From contig NZ_LQBQ01000001.1 in NCBI RefSeq assembly GCF_001507595.1, positions 1-64,000 of the forward strand: DNA of 64,000 bases, in the 5' to 3' direction. The notes beneath the pieces were generated by a model. It did not search any database, was not told where the DNA came from, and worked only from the letters and a program-made list of their open reading frames with translations. This DNA is from Ruegeria marisrubri. Its GTDB lineage: Bacteria; Pseudomonadota; Alphaproteobacteria; Rhodobacterales; Rhodobacteraceae. The position numbers were made by a program, and so were the translations under genes. This document shows, piece after piece, positions 40,967-50,537 of this stretch (positions are counted from its first letter, which is position 1; each line of letters opens with the position of its first letter).

Positions 40967-42289
40967 ATGCACACACTCGACGGAGTTTCACGCGGGGATC
41001 AGTATAGAGCCCTAGGGCTCAGCACCTTCGCATTCACTGTTTGTTTTGCCGTTTGGACGATCTTTTCGATCATCGGAGTGCGGATAAAGCAGGAACTCGG
41101 GCTGAGTGACACTCAGTTCGGGCTTCTCGTAGCAACGCCGGTTCTGACCGGTTCCATCAGCCGTATCTTCTTGGGGGTCTGGACGGAACAGTTTGGCGGG
41201 CGGATCATGTTCCCGCTCCAGATGTTGGTGACTTCGGTAGCCGTCTGGCTATTGACCAGTGTTCAGACATACGAGGTCTTCCTTCTGGCAGCGCTGGGCC
41301 TGGGTCTTGCGGGTGGATCCTTCATCATCGGGGTGGCATACACCTCGCGTTGGTTCAAGAAGGAACATCAAGGCACCGCCCTGGGCATCTTTGGGGCCGG
41401 CAACGTCGGGGCGGCCGTCACCAACTTTGCAGCACCATTTCTTGTTGTTGCGGTGGGATGGGAGGGCACCGCGCGCGTCTATGCCGTCGTCCTGGCGGCG
41501 ACAGCCGTGCTGTTCTTCCTGCTGGCAAAAGATGATCCGGTCCAACAGGAACGCAAGCGCAGCGGCGCGCGGCCGGTGTCGGCCGGCACACAGCTCGAAC
41601 CATTGAAGAACATCCAGGTCTGGCGTTTCGCCACCTACTATTTTTTCGTGTTCGGCGCTTTCGTCGCGCTAGCCAGCTTCTTGCCGCGCTACTATGTCGG
41701 CGCATACGGCCTCGAGCTGACCACGGCCGGTGTCTTTGCAGGGCTCTATTCGCTGCCGGGTTCAGTCTTCCGTGCGCTTGGCGGCTGGATGTCGGACAAG
41801 TGGGGCGCACGGTTTGTCATGTATCTGACGTTCATCGTGTCGCTGATCGTGCTCTTCATCATGAGCTATCCGCACACAAGTTACAGCGTGGCCGGCATAT
41901 CGGGGACGATCGAGTTCAGCTTCGGTCTGTCGGTCGGGTTCTTTGTTTTCCTGACGGTAATCCTCGGTTTCGTGATGAGCCTGGGCAAGGCGGCCGTCTA
42001 CAAGCATATCCCGGTTTACTATCCCGACCACGTCGGTTCCGTTGGTGGTCTGGTCGGCATGATCGGAGGGCTTGGCGGTTTCTTTCTGCCGATCCTGTTT
42101 GGTGTGCTTCTGGACTATACCGGAGTTTGGACCGCGCCGTTCATGGCGTTGTTCGTGATCGTCGCCATCTCGACCGTCTGGATGCACGTTGCCATACGTC
42201 GGACTGAACTGGGCCGTCACCCGCAACTGGCTGGGGAGCGCTACCTGTCGGACGTTCCGGACCAGCCTTTCTCCAAATCTGGACACTAG
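40967..42289 (+). CDS. narK1: nitrate/nitrite transporter, NarK1 type
   Basis: 440 residues with about 12 transmembrane helices of the MFS nitrate/nitrite porter family. Family motifs include G-L-S-D-T-Q-F-G-L-L-V-A-T-P, the Arg in L-T-G-S-I-S-R-I-F-L-G, the glycine-rich nitrate signature around G-I-F-G-A-G-N-V-G-A-A-V-T, and G-G-L-V-G-M-I-G-G-L-G-G-F-F. NarK1 proteins are thought to be proton-nitrate symporters that start nitrate respiration. It is first in the narK1-narK2-narGHJI operon. In Paracoccus the two NarK domains form one fused protein; here they are separate genes 63 bp apart. Confidence 0.88.
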   Translation: MHTLDGVSRGDQYRALGLSTFAFTVCFAVWTIFSIIGVRIKQELGLSDTQFGLLVATPVLTGSISRIFLGVWTEQFGGRIMFPLQMLVTSVAVWLLTSVQTYEVFLLAALGLGLAGGSFIIGVAYTSRWFKKEHQGTALGIFGAGNVGAAVTNFAAPFLVVAVGWEGTARVYAVVLAATAVLFFLLAKDDPVQQERKRSGARPVSAGTQLEPLKNIQVWRFATYYFFVFGAFVALASFLPRYYVGAYGLELTTAGVFAGLYSLPGSVFRALGGWMSDKWGARFVMYLTFIVSLIVLFIMSYPHTSYSVAGISGTIEFSFGLSVGFFVFLTVILGFVMSLGKAAVYKHIPVYYPDHVGSVGGLVGMIGGLGGFFLPILFGVLLDYTGVWTAPFMALFVIVAISTVWMHVAIRRTELGRHPQLAGERYLSDVPDQPFSKSGH

Positions 42290-42352
42290 GGCCAACGGCG
42301 GGGTCGGCAAACGGCCCTGTCCCCATACGCTAAATACAAGGAAACCAAGACG

Positions 42353-43744
42353 ATGTCTGATGCAACATCTGACCAATCCGGGCGCACGCTGATCGACTGG
42401 CGTCCTGAGGACGACAACTTCTGGAAACAGAAAGGCAAGTCGATCGCCACCCGCAACCTTTGGATCTCGATCCCGGCGCTTTTGCTGGCATTCTCGGTCT
42501 GGATGGTCTGGTCGGTGGTTGTCGCGAAATTGCCTGCAATCGGCTTTGAATACACGACCTCGCAGCTTTTCTGGCTTGCGGCTCTGCCTGGCCTTTCAGG
42601 TGCAACCCTGCGCATCTTCTACAGCTTCATGGTTCCGATTTTCGGCGGGCGCAAGTGGACGGCCATTTCCACGGCTTCGCTTCTGTTGCCGGCGCTGGGT
42701 ATCGGCTTTGCCGTGCAGAATCCCGAGACCCCTTATGTCGTCTTTCTCGTTCTCGCGCTGATGTGCGGTTTCGGAGGTGGCAACTTTGCCTCGTCCATGG
42801 CCAACATCGCCTTTTTCTATCCGAAGAAATCCAAGGGCAACGCGCTGGCGCTGAATGCCGGTCTTGGCAATCTGGGTGTTTCGGTCATGCAGTTCGTCGT
42901 GCCGATCGTCATTACCACCGGCGTTTTCGGCACGATCGGCGGCGAGCCGCAGGTCCTGTCGGACGGCAGCAAACTGTGGGTGCAGAACGCAGGCTTCATC
43001 TGGGTGCCCTTCATTGCCATCTGCTCGGTGGCCGCTTGGTTCGGAATGAATGACATTGCCAATGCGAAAGCGTCGTTCAAGGAACAGTCGATCATCTTTT
43101 CGCGTTTCCACAACTGGATCATGTGCATCCTGTACACAGGCACATTCGGCAGCTTCATCGGCTACGCGGCGGGTTTCCCGCTGCTGATGAAGACGCAGTT
43201 TCCCGACGTGAACGTGCTGCAATATGCCTTCCTGGGTCCGCTTGTCGGCGCGCTCAGCCGTGCGGGCACCGGCTGGATCTCGGACAAGTTCGGCGGCGGC
43301 CGCGTGACCTTCTGGACCTTTACCGGCATGATTGTCGCGGTCTGGGGTGTGTTGCAGTTCCTGCCGTCCGACGCCGATCCGAACGGCAACTTCTGGGGCT
43401 TCTTCGCCTGCTTCATGGCGCTGTTCTTCCTGACCGGTGTGGGCAACGCCTCGACCTTCCAGATGATCCCCTCGATCATGCGCCAGGAGATTCCGCGCCT
43501 GATGCCGGAGCTCGACGCGGCCGCAACCCTGAAACAGGCCGAACGCGAAAGTGCCGCGATCATCGCCTTTACCAGCGCGATCGCCGCCTATGGTGCCTTC
43601 TTCATCCCCAAAGGTTACGGCACCTCGATTACGATGACCGGCGCCCCGAACGGCGCGCTTTGGGCCTTCCTCATCTTCTACGTGATCTGTGTCGCGATCA
43701 CCTGGCTGTTCTACAGCCGCAAGAACGCGCCGGTGCCCTGCTGA
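42353..43744 (+). CDS. narK2: nitrate/nitrite transporter, NarK2 type
   Basis: 463 residues with about 12 transmembrane helices. It contains F-W-L-A-A-L-P-G-L-S-G-A-T-L-R-I-F-Y-S-F, F-G-G-G-N-F-A-S-S-M-A-N-I-A-F-F-Y-P, A-G-L-G-N-L-G-V-S-V-M-Q, and A-L-S-R-A-G-T-G-W-I-S-D. NarK2-type proteins exchange periplasmic nitrate for cytoplasmic nitrite. It lies between narK1 and narG. A GC-rich hairpin-like repeat (GGGCGC...GCGCCC) in the 59-bp gap before narG may tune expression. Assignment to type 2 is from the pairing and the longer N-terminus. Confidence 0.88.
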   Translation: MSDATSDQSGRTLIDWRPEDDNFWKQKGKSIATRNLWISIPALLLAFSVWMVWSVVVAKLPAIGFEYTTSQLFWLAALPGLSGATLRIFYSFMVPIFGGRKWTAISTASLLLPALGIGFAVQNPETPYVVFLVLALMCGFGGGNFASSMANIAFFYPKKSKGNALALNAGLGNLGVSVMQFVVPIVITTGVFGTIGGEPQVLSDGSKLWVQNAGFIWVPFIAICSVAAWFGMNDIANAKASFKEQSIIFSRFHNWIMCILYTGTFGSFIGYAAGFPLLMKTQFPDVNVLQYAFLGPLVGALSRAGTGWISDKFGGGRVTFWTFTGMIVAVWGVLQFLPSDADPNGNFWGFFACFMALFFLTGVGNASTFQMIPSIMRQEIPRLMPELDAAATLKQAERESAAIIAFTSAIAAYGAFFIPKGYGTSITMTGAPNGALWAFLIFYVICVAITWLFYSRKNAPVPC

Positions 43745-43803
43745 GCATCGATCGCCATCGGGGGCGCGCCTGAGCGCCCTCGCCAAGCCAATAGGAGAAC
43801 ATG

Positions 43804-46800
43804 ATGAGCCATCTGCTCGACAGACTGAACTTCCTGGAATCCAAGGAACTGGAGAAGTTCTCGAATGGTCACGGTCAGGTCACGAAAGAGAACCGTGACT
43901 GGGAGGACACCTACCGCAACCGTTGGCGCCACGACAAGATCGTCCGCTCGACCCACGGTGTGAACTGCACCGGGTCCTGCTCGTGGAAGATCTACGTGAA
44001 GTCGGGGATCGTCACCTGGGAAACCCAGCAGACGGACTATCCGCGCACGCGGCCCGGTCTGCCAAACCACGAGCCGCGCGGCTGCCAGCGTGGCGCATCG
44101 TACAGCTGGTATCTGTATTCGGCCAACCGGGTGAAGAACCCGCTTGTCCGTGGACGGCTCATGAAAGTCTGGCGGAAGATGCGCGAAACCATGTCGCCCA
44201 TCGAAGCCTGGACCAAGATCCAGAACGACCCGATCCTGCGTGCCTCCTACGTCGAAAAACGCGGCATGGGGGGCTTTGTTCGCGCAACCTGGGACGAGGC
44301 AACCGAGATCACCGCAGCCGCCAATGCCTATACCGCCAAGACCTACGGTCCTGACCGCATTTTCGGCTTCTCGCCGATCCCGGCCATGTCGATGATCTCT
44401 TACGCTGCCGGCTCTCGCTACCTGAGCCTTCTGGGTGGCGTCTGCATGTCCTTTTACGATTGGTACTGCGACCTTCCGCCGTCCTCGCCGCAGGTTTGGG
44501 GCGAACAGACCGACGTGCCGGAATCCGCTGACTGGTACAATGCCGGCTACCTTCTGCTCTGGGGTTCGAACGTGCCGCAGACCCGGACGCCCGACGCGCA
44601 TTTCTATACCGAAGCGCGTTACCGCGGCACCAAGTCTGCCGTGATCTGCCCGGACTATTCGGAAGCCGCCAAGTTCGGCGACGTCTGGCTGAACGTCAAG
44701 CAGGGTACCGACTCGGCACTCGCCATGGCCTTTGGCCACGTCATTCTGCGCGAGTTCCACCTCGACCGCCAAGTCGAATATTTCGAAGAATACTGCCGCA
44801 AGTATTCCGACTTCCCGATGCTGGTGAAGCTCGAGGAGAAAGATGGCCGCGTGATCCCCGGCCGCTTCCTGCGCGCCGACGACCTCGACGGCAAGCTGGG
44901 CGAGGACAACAACCCCGAGTGGAAGACCGTCGCCATCGACGAGATCTCCAAGGGCCTGGTCGCGCCGAATGGCTCGATCGGCTATCGCTGGGGCGAACAG
45001 GGCGAATGGAACCTAGAAGAGAAGGCTGCCGGCGCTGAAACCAAGCTGAAGTTGACGCTGATCCTCGAAGAGGACCATGATGACGTCGTCGGCGTCGATT
45101 TCCCCTACTTCGGCGGCGAGGCCCATGAAGCCTTCGCGACCGGCGAGGATCACCCCGACGTGATGACCCGCAACATCCCCGTCAAGACGGTCAAGACCGC
45201 CGATGGCGAGGTGAAGGTCGCCACCGTTTTCGACCTGTTCTGCGCCAACTACGGTCTCGACCGCGGTCTCGGTGGCGACTGGGTGACGTCGGACTACAAC
45301 TCGAGCATGCCGGGCACGCCGGCTTGGGCCGAGAAGATCACCGGTGTCTCCCGCGACAAGATCATTCACGTGGCGCGTGAATTCGCGCAGAACGCCGAGA
45401 AGACCAACGGCAAGTCCATGGTCATCATCGGTGCTGCGATGAACCACTGGTACCACATGGACATGAACTATCGTGGCGTCATCAACATGCTGGTAATGTG
45501 CGGCTGCGTCGGCCAGTCCGGCGGTGGATGGGCGCACTACGTGGGGCAGGAGAAACTGCGCCCGCAGACCGGCTGGCAGCCGCTGGCCTTCGCGCTTGAC
45601 TGGGGCCGTCCCCCGCGTCACATGAACTCGACCAGTGCCTGGTACGCACATACCGACCAGTGGCGCTACGAGACCGTGTCGGCCGGGGAAATCCTGTCGC
45701 CCACGGCACCTGAAGGCGACTGGGACATCTCGATCATCGACTACAACATCCGCGCCGAGCGCATGGGCTGGCTGCCGTCTGCGCCGCAGCTCAAGACCAA
45801 TCCGCTCGAGGTGGCCAAGGCAGCCAAGGCGGCTGGCAAGGACATCCCTGACTATGTCGCCGAGCAGTTGAAGTCCGGCGCGCTTGAGATGTCCTGCGAG
45901 GATCCGGATGATCCGGCAAACTGGCCGCGCAACCTGTTCGTGTGGCGTTCCAACCTGCTGGGTTCGTCCGGCAAAGGGCACGAGTATTTCCTCAAGCACT
46001 TGCTGGGCACCGACCACGGCGTCATGGGCAAGGACCTGGGCGAAGAAGGTCGTCAGCTGCCCAAGGAAGCCAGGTGGCACAAGGACGCTCCGAAGGGCAA
46101 ACTGGACCTGCTGGTGACGATCGACTTCCGCATGAGCACCACTGCAGTCTATGCCGATATCGTGCTGCCGACGGCGTCCTGGTACGAGAAGAACGACCTC
46201 AACACTTCGGACATGCACCCGTTCATCCACCCGCTGCAGGCGGCCGTGGATCCGGCCTATGAGTCGAAGTCTGACTGGGAAATCTTCAAGGCCATCGCCA
46301 AGAAATTCCAGGAAGTCGCGCCGGAAATCCTCGGGAAAGAGACCGATATCGTCGCGCTCCCGATCCTGCACGACACGCCGGCCGAGATCGCACAGGACCA
46401 GGTTAAGGACTGGAAAAAGGGCGAGTGCGACCTGATCCCGGGCAAGACCGCTCCGGCCTATGTCCCGGTAGAGCGCGACTATACCGCGATCTACGACCGC
46501 TTCGTGGCGCTTGGTCCGCTCATGGACAAGCTGGGCAACGGCGGCAAGGGCATCTCGTGGAACACCGAACACGAGGTGCAGGCGCTGCGTGACCTGAACG
46601 GCGAGTGGCAGGACGGCCCGGCCAAAGGCTGCCCGAAGATCGTCACCGACATCGACGCGACCGAGGTGGTGCTGATGCTCGCCCCGGAAACGAATGGCGA
46701 GGTTGCGGTCAAGGCCTGGGACGCGCTGAGCAAGGGCACGGGCCTGGACCATACCCACCTGGCGATCCCGAAAGAGGACGAGAAGATCCGGTTCCGCGAT

Positions 46801-47544
46801 ATCGCCGCGCAGCCGCGCAAGATCATCTCGTCACCGACCTGGTCGGGTCTGGAAAGCGAGAAGGTCTGCTACAACGCCGGCTACACCAACGTCCATGAAC
46901 TGATCCCGTGGCGCACGCTGACAGGTCGTCAGCAGCTCTATCAGGATCACCTGTGGATGCGGGCGTTCGGTGAAGGCCTGATGTCCTACCGTCCACCGGT
47001 CGACCTCAAGACCATAACCGCAGAGGTCAACCGTGATGCTCGCGAGGGCACGCCGCACGTGGTCCTCAACTTCATCACGCCCCACCAGAAGTGGGGAATC
47101 CACTCAACCTATACCGACAACCTACTGATGTTGACGCTGAACCGCGGCGGACCCTGTGTCTGGATCAGCGAGAACGACGCGAAGAAGGCCGGTATCGTCG
47201 ATAACGACTGGATCGAGCTGTACAACGCCAACGGCGCGCTCACCGCGCGTGCGGTGGTTTCGCAGCGGGTGAAGGACGGCATGACGCTGATGTATCACGC
47301 GCAGGAGAAGATCGTGAACACGCCCGGCTCGGAACTGACCGGCAAGCGGGGCGGTATCCACAACTCGGTGACCCGCGCGGTCCTGAAACCAACCCACATG
47401 ATCGGCGGCTACGCCCAGCAGTCCTACGGCTTCAACTACTACGGAACCGTGGGATCGAACCGGGACGAGTTCGTCATCGTCAGAAAGATGCGGAACGTTG
47501 ACTGGCTTGACCAGCCCGCTACCCAGAAGGAGGCCGCGGAATGA
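43804..47544 (+). CDS. narG: respiratory nitrate reductase alpha subunit
   Basis: 1246 residues, normal for the membrane-bound cytoplasmic-facing NarG. The N-terminus has H-G-V-N-C-T-G-S-C-S-W...R-G-C, the His/Cys ligands of the FS0 [4Fe-4S] cluster, and the bis-MGD molybdenum domain follows (Y-C-D-L-P-P-S-S-P, E-S-A-D-W-Y-N). It reduces nitrate to nitrite with electrons from quinol through NarI and NarH. Two ATGs are adjacent (43801, 43804). AGGAG is only three bases from the first and six from the second, and M-S-H-L-L-D-R matches known NarG starts, so 43804 is preferred. It overlaps narH by four bases. Confidence 0.97.
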   Translation: MSHLLDRLNFLESKELEKFSNGHGQVTKENRDWEDTYRNRWRHDKIVRSTHGVNCTGSCSWKIYVKSGIVTWETQQTDYPRTRPGLPNHEPRGCQRGASYSWYLYSANRVKNPLVRGRLMKVWRKMRETMSPIEAWTKIQNDPILRASYVEKRGMGGFVRATWDEATEITAAANAYTAKTYGPDRIFGFSPIPAMSMISYAAGSRYLSLLGGVCMSFYDWYCDLPPSSPQVWGEQTDVPESADWYNAGYLLLWGSNVPQTRTPDAHFYTEARYRGTKSAVICPDYSEAAKFGDVWLNVKQGTDSALAMAFGHVILREFHLDRQVEYFEEYCRKYSDFPMLVKLEEKDGRVIPGRFLRADDLDGKLGEDNNPEWKTVAIDEISKGLVAPNGSIGYRWGEQGEWNLEEKAAGAETKLKLTLILEEDHDDVVGVDFPYFGGEAHEAFATGEDHPDVMTRNIPVKTVKTADGEVKVATVFDLFCANYGLDRGLGGDWVTSDYNSSMPGTPAWAEKITGVSRDKIIHVAREFAQNAEKTNGKSMVIIGAAMNHWYHMDMNYRGVINMLVMCGCVGQSGGGWAHYVGQEKLRPQTGWQPLAFALDWGRPPRHMNSTSAWYAHTDQWRYETVSAGEILSPTAPEGDWDISIIDYNIRAERMGWLPSAPQLKTNPLEVAKAAKAAGKDIPDYVAEQLKSGALEMSCEDPDDPANWPRNLFVWRSNLLGSSGKGHEYFLKHLLGTDHGVMGKDLGEEGRQLPKEARWHKDAPKGKLDLLVTIDFRMSTTAVYADIVLPTASWYEKNDLNTSDMHPFIHPLQAAVDPAYESKSDWEIFKAIAKKFQEVAPEILGKETDIVALPILHDTPAEIAQDQVKDWKKGECDLIPGKTAPAYVPVERDYTAIYDRFVALGPLMDKLGNGGKGISWNTEHEVQALRDLNGEWQDGPAKGCPKIVTDIDATEVVLMLAPETNGEVAVKAWDALSKGTGLDHTHLAIPKEDEKIRFRDIAAQPRKIISSPTWSGLESEKVCYNAGYTNVHELIPWRTLTGRQQLYQDHLWMRAFGEGLMSYRPPVDLKTITAEVNRDAREGTPHVVLNFITPHQKWGIHSTYTDNLLMLTLNRGGPCVWISENDAKKAGIVDNDWIELYNANGALTARAVVSQRVKDGMTLMYHAQEKIVNTPGSELTGKRGGIHNSVTRAVLKPTHMIGGYAQQSYGFNYYGTVGSNRDEFVIVRKMRNVDWLDQPATQKEAAE

Positions 47545-49064
47545 GAGTGCGCGCACAAATCGGCATGGTGCTGAACCTCGATAAATGTATCGGGTGCCAC
47601 ACCTGCTCGGTGACCTGTAAGAACGTCTGGACCAGCCGCGACGGCGTCGAATACGCGTGGTTCAACAACGTCGAAACCAAGCCGGGCACCGGCTATCCGA
47701 CCGACTGGGAAAACCAGGACCGCTGGAACGGTGGCTGGGAACGCACCAAGTCGGGCAAGCTGCAGCCCAAGCAGGGTGCGAAATGGCGGATCCTGGCGAA
47801 CATTTTCGGGAACCCGGATCTGCCCGAGATCGACGACTACTACGAGCCGTTCGATTTCGACTATGACCACCTGAAATCGGCGCCCGAGATGACGGCGTTC
47901 CCGACGGCGCGTCCGCGCTCGAAAATCTCGGGCGAACGGATGGAAAAGATCGTGAAGGGCCCGAACTGGGAAGAAATCCTGGGCGGCGAATTCTCGAAAC
48001 GTAGCCAGGACTACAACTTCGAAGGTGTGCAGAAGCAGATCTACGGGGAATACGAAAACACCTTCATGATGTATCTCCCCCGTCTGTGCGAACACTGCCT
48101 CAACCCGGCCTGTGCCGCGTCGTGCCCGTCGGGCGCGATCTACAAGCGCGAAGAGGACGGCATTGTCCTCATCGACCAGGAGAAGTGCCGCGGCTGGCGG
48201 ATGTGCGTCTCGGGCTGCCCCTACAAGAAGGTCTACTACAACTGGTCGACCGGCAAATCCGAGAAGTGCACGCTCTGCTATCCCCGGATCGAGAGCGGCA
48301 ATCCGACCGTCTGCTCGGAAACCTGCGTGGGCCGCATCCGCTATCTGGGTGTGATGCTCTATGACGCCGACAAGATCGAGGAAGCCGCGAACGCGGCCGA
48401 CAAGATGGACCTATATGATGCCCAGCTTGGCGTGTTCCTCGACCCTAACGACCCGGTGGTCATCGAGGCCGCGCGCGTGGACGGCATCCCCGAGGATTGG
48501 ATCAAGGCGGCTCGGCAAAGCCCGATCTGGAAGATGGCGATGGAGTGGAAGGTGGCTTTCCCGCTGCACCCCGAATACCGGACGTTGCCGATGGTGTGGT
48601 ACATTCCGCCTCTCAGCCCGATCCAGAACGCGGCCGAGGCCGGCGCAATCGGCATGGACGGCGCAATGCCGGACGTGACGAACCTGCGCATTCCGGTGCG
48701 GTATCTCGCCAACATGCTGACAGCAGGCGACGAAAAGCCGGTGGAACGCGCGCTCGAGCGGATGCTTGCGATGCGCGCCTACATGCGGGCCAAGACCGTG
48801 GATGGCGTGATCGACGAGGCTATTGCGGACCGCGTGGGTCTTAGCGGCCGGGTGATCGAGGACATGTACAAGATCATGGCCCTGGCTGACTATGAGGACC
48901 GTTTCGTCATCCCGACGACGCACCGTGAACATGTCGAGGAAGCCTACGACCTTCGCGGAGGCTGCGGCTTCACCGACGGCAACCGCTGCTCGACCGGTAT
49001 TTCCAAGGGGTCGCTCTTTGGCGGCTCCAAGAAGCCGTTGAAAATGCCCGAGGAGGTGCGCTGA
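47541..49064 (+). CDS. narH: respiratory nitrate reductase beta subunit
   Basis: 507 residues. It carries the four iron-sulfur clusters of NarH: C-I-G-C-H-T-C-S-V-T-C, C-E-H-C-L-N-P-A-C-A-A-S-C-P, and C-R-G-W-R-M-C-V-S-G-C, where Trp replaces one Cys (the NarH hallmark giving a [3Fe-4S] cluster), followed by C-T-L-C-Y-P-R. It relays electrons from NarI heme to NarG. It overlaps narG upstream and shares one base with narJ. Confidence 0.97.
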   Translation: MRVRAQIGMVLNLDKCIGCHTCSVTCKNVWTSRDGVEYAWFNNVETKPGTGYPTDWENQDRWNGGWERTKSGKLQPKQGAKWRILANIFGNPDLPEIDDYYEPFDFDYDHLKSAPEMTAFPTARPRSKISGERMEKIVKGPNWEEILGGEFSKRSQDYNFEGVQKQIYGEYENTFMMYLPRLCEHCLNPACAASCPSGAIYKREEDGIVLIDQEKCRGWRMCVSGCPYKKVYYNWSTGKSEKCTLCYPRIESGNPTVCSETCVGRIRYLGVMLYDADKIEEAANAADKMDLYDAQLGVFLDPNDPVVIEAARVDGIPEDWIKAARQSPIWKMAMEWKVAFPLHPEYRTLPMVWYIPPLSPIQNAAEAGAIGMDGAMPDVTNLRIPVRYLANMLTAGDEKPVERALERMLAMRAYMRAKTVDGVIDEAIADRVGLSGRVIEDMYKIMALADYEDRFVIPTTHREHVEEAYDLRGGCGFTDGNRCSTGISKGSLFGGSKKPLKMPEEVR

Positions 49065-49768
49065 TGGACCGGACACTCAAAGCCTTGTCGCTGATACTGA
49101 GCTATCCTTCACGCGAGCTGCAGGCCGCCATGCCCGACATCGGCGGCGTTCTGGCCGCGGACAGCCGTTTGACGGCTGCCGCGCGCCGTGAACTGCGACC
49201 GCTGGTCGAGGAACTGTCGGGGGGCGACCTCTATGACCTGGAAGAGCGCTATGTGGCGCTCTTCGACCGGTCGCGGACTCTGTCGCTGAACCTGTTCGAG
49301 CACGTCCACGGCGAAAGTCGCGACAGAGGCACCGCGATGGTGTCGCTACTGGAAACCTATCGTGATGGCGGGTTCGAACTCAGCACCACGGAACTGCCGG
49401 ACCACCTGCCGGTGCTGCTGGAATTCCTGGCGACCCGGCCTGCCGAAGAGGCGCGCGAAATCCTGGCCGATGCCGCGCATATCCTCGAAGCGCTGAGTGC
49501 CCGCCTCGAGCGGCGCGAAAGCGCCTATGGTGCGGTCTTTGCGGCGCTTCTGCAACTGGCCGGTGTCGAGGCCGACAAGGAGGCCGTTGCCGAGCTGCTC
49601 GAGCAGCCCGACGACGATCCGAACGACCTCGAAGCGCTGGATGCGGTCTGGGAAGAAAGCGAGATTCGTTTCTCTCCGGATCCGAATGCCGGCTGCCCGC
49701 AGGTGCGCGACATGCTTTCGCGCATGGACGAACCAATCAATCCCGCCCCCGGCGTGGCCGCCGAGTAA
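49064..49768 (+). CDS. narJ: nitrate reductase molybdenum-cofactor assembly chaperone
   Basis: 234 residues of the NarJ/TorD-type helical chaperone family, with L-S-L-I-L-S-Y-P near the start and L-S-L-N-L-F-E-H-V-H-G-E-S-R-D-R-G, the most conserved NarJ segment. It helps insert the molybdenum cofactor into NarG and is not part of the final enzyme. Its ATG overlaps the narH stop; narI follows after 11 bp. The C-terminal tail is acidic with D-D-D-P-N-D. Confidence 0.95.
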   Translation: MDRTLKALSLILSYPSRELQAAMPDIGGVLAADSRLTAAARRELRPLVEELSGGDLYDLEERYVALFDRSRTLSLNLFEHVHGESRDRGTAMVSLLETYRDGGFELSTTELPDHLPVLLEFLATRPAEEAREILADAAHILEALSARLERRESAYGAVFAALLQLAGVEADKEAVAELLEQPDDDPNDLEALDAVWEESEIRFSPDPNAGCPQVRDMLSRMDEPINPAPGVAAE

Positions 49769-49779
49769 AGGAACAAGAA

Positions 49780-50484
49780 ATGCACAACTTCGTATTCGGT
49801 ATCTACCCGTACATCGCCCTGTCGGTGCTGATCCTCGGCTCGATCGTGCGCTATGAACGCGACCCGTTCACCTGGAAATCGTCGTCCAGCCAGTTGTTGC
49901 GGCGCAAGCAGCTGATCATCGGTTCGGTGCTGTTCCATTTTGGCGTCCTGGTGATCTTCCTGGGTCACTTCTTTGGCATGCTGACGCCGATCTGGGTCTT
50001 CGACGCGTTAGGAATCAGCCACGGCGCCAAGCAGGTTCTGGCCATCGTGGCCGGCGGCATCGCCGGCATCATGGCGCTGATCGGCGGCGGCATGCTGTTC
50101 CACCGTCGCTGGACCGATCCGCGTATCCGCAACAACTCCAGCTTTGCGGATATCGGTATTCTGGCGCTGCTGCTCGTGCAACTGGTGCTCGGCCTGCTGA
50201 CGATCACCGTGTCGCTGCAGCATCTCGATGGTCACGAAATGACCACCTTCATGAACTGGGCGCTGGGCATCTTCACTTTCGACAGCAAAGCAGCCAGCTA
50301 CATCGAGCACGCCTCGCCGATCTTCAAACTCCACATCTTCCTGGGGCTGACGATCTTCCTGCTGTTCCCGTTCACGCGACTGGTGCACATGCTCTCGGTC
50401 CCGCTGCGCTACTTCATGCGTCCTGGCTACCAGATTGTCCGTTCGCGCCGCAGCGAGCCTTTGCCCGCTCGACAGTCCAAGTAA
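49780..50484 (+). CDS. narI: respiratory nitrate reductase gamma subunit (cytochrome b)
   Basis: 234 residues with five transmembrane helices. Histidines in L-F-H-F-G-V-L-V-I-F-L-G-H-F-F-G and near the C-terminal helices (H-I-F-L-G, R-L-V-H-M-L-S-V-P) are the usual two b-heme ligands. It takes electrons from quinol at the membrane and passes them to NarH. A strong hairpin with six T follows at 50492-50521. Confidence 0.96.
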   Translation: MHNFVFGIYPYIALSVLILGSIVRYERDPFTWKSSSSQLLRRKQLIIGSVLFHFGVLVIFLGHFFGMLTPIWVFDALGISHGAKQVLAIVAGGIAGIMALIGGGMLFHRRWTDPRIRNNSSFADIGILALLLVQLVLGLLTITVSLQHLDGHEMTTFMNWALGIFTFDSKAASYIEHASPIFKLHIFLGLTIFLLFPFTRLVHMLSVPLRYFMRPGYQIVRSRRSEPLPARQSK

Positions 50485-50491
50485 ACAAGGT

Positions 50492-50521
50492 CGGTGGCTC
50501 CTGCCGGGGCCGCCGTTTTTT
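50492..50521 (+). terminator. terminator after narI
   Basis: Ten-bp stem CGGTGGCTCC / GGGGCCGCCG (two G-T wobbles), TGCC loop and six T. It lies between narI and the PpiC gene and should end or reduce the nar transcript. Confidence 0.85.
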
Positions 50522-50537
50522 CGGTGGAGTAAACTGA

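Noticed and set aside
45013-46758. 581-codon open frame on the minus strand
   Set aside because: It lies wholly inside narG, which is clearly conserved in the other strand.
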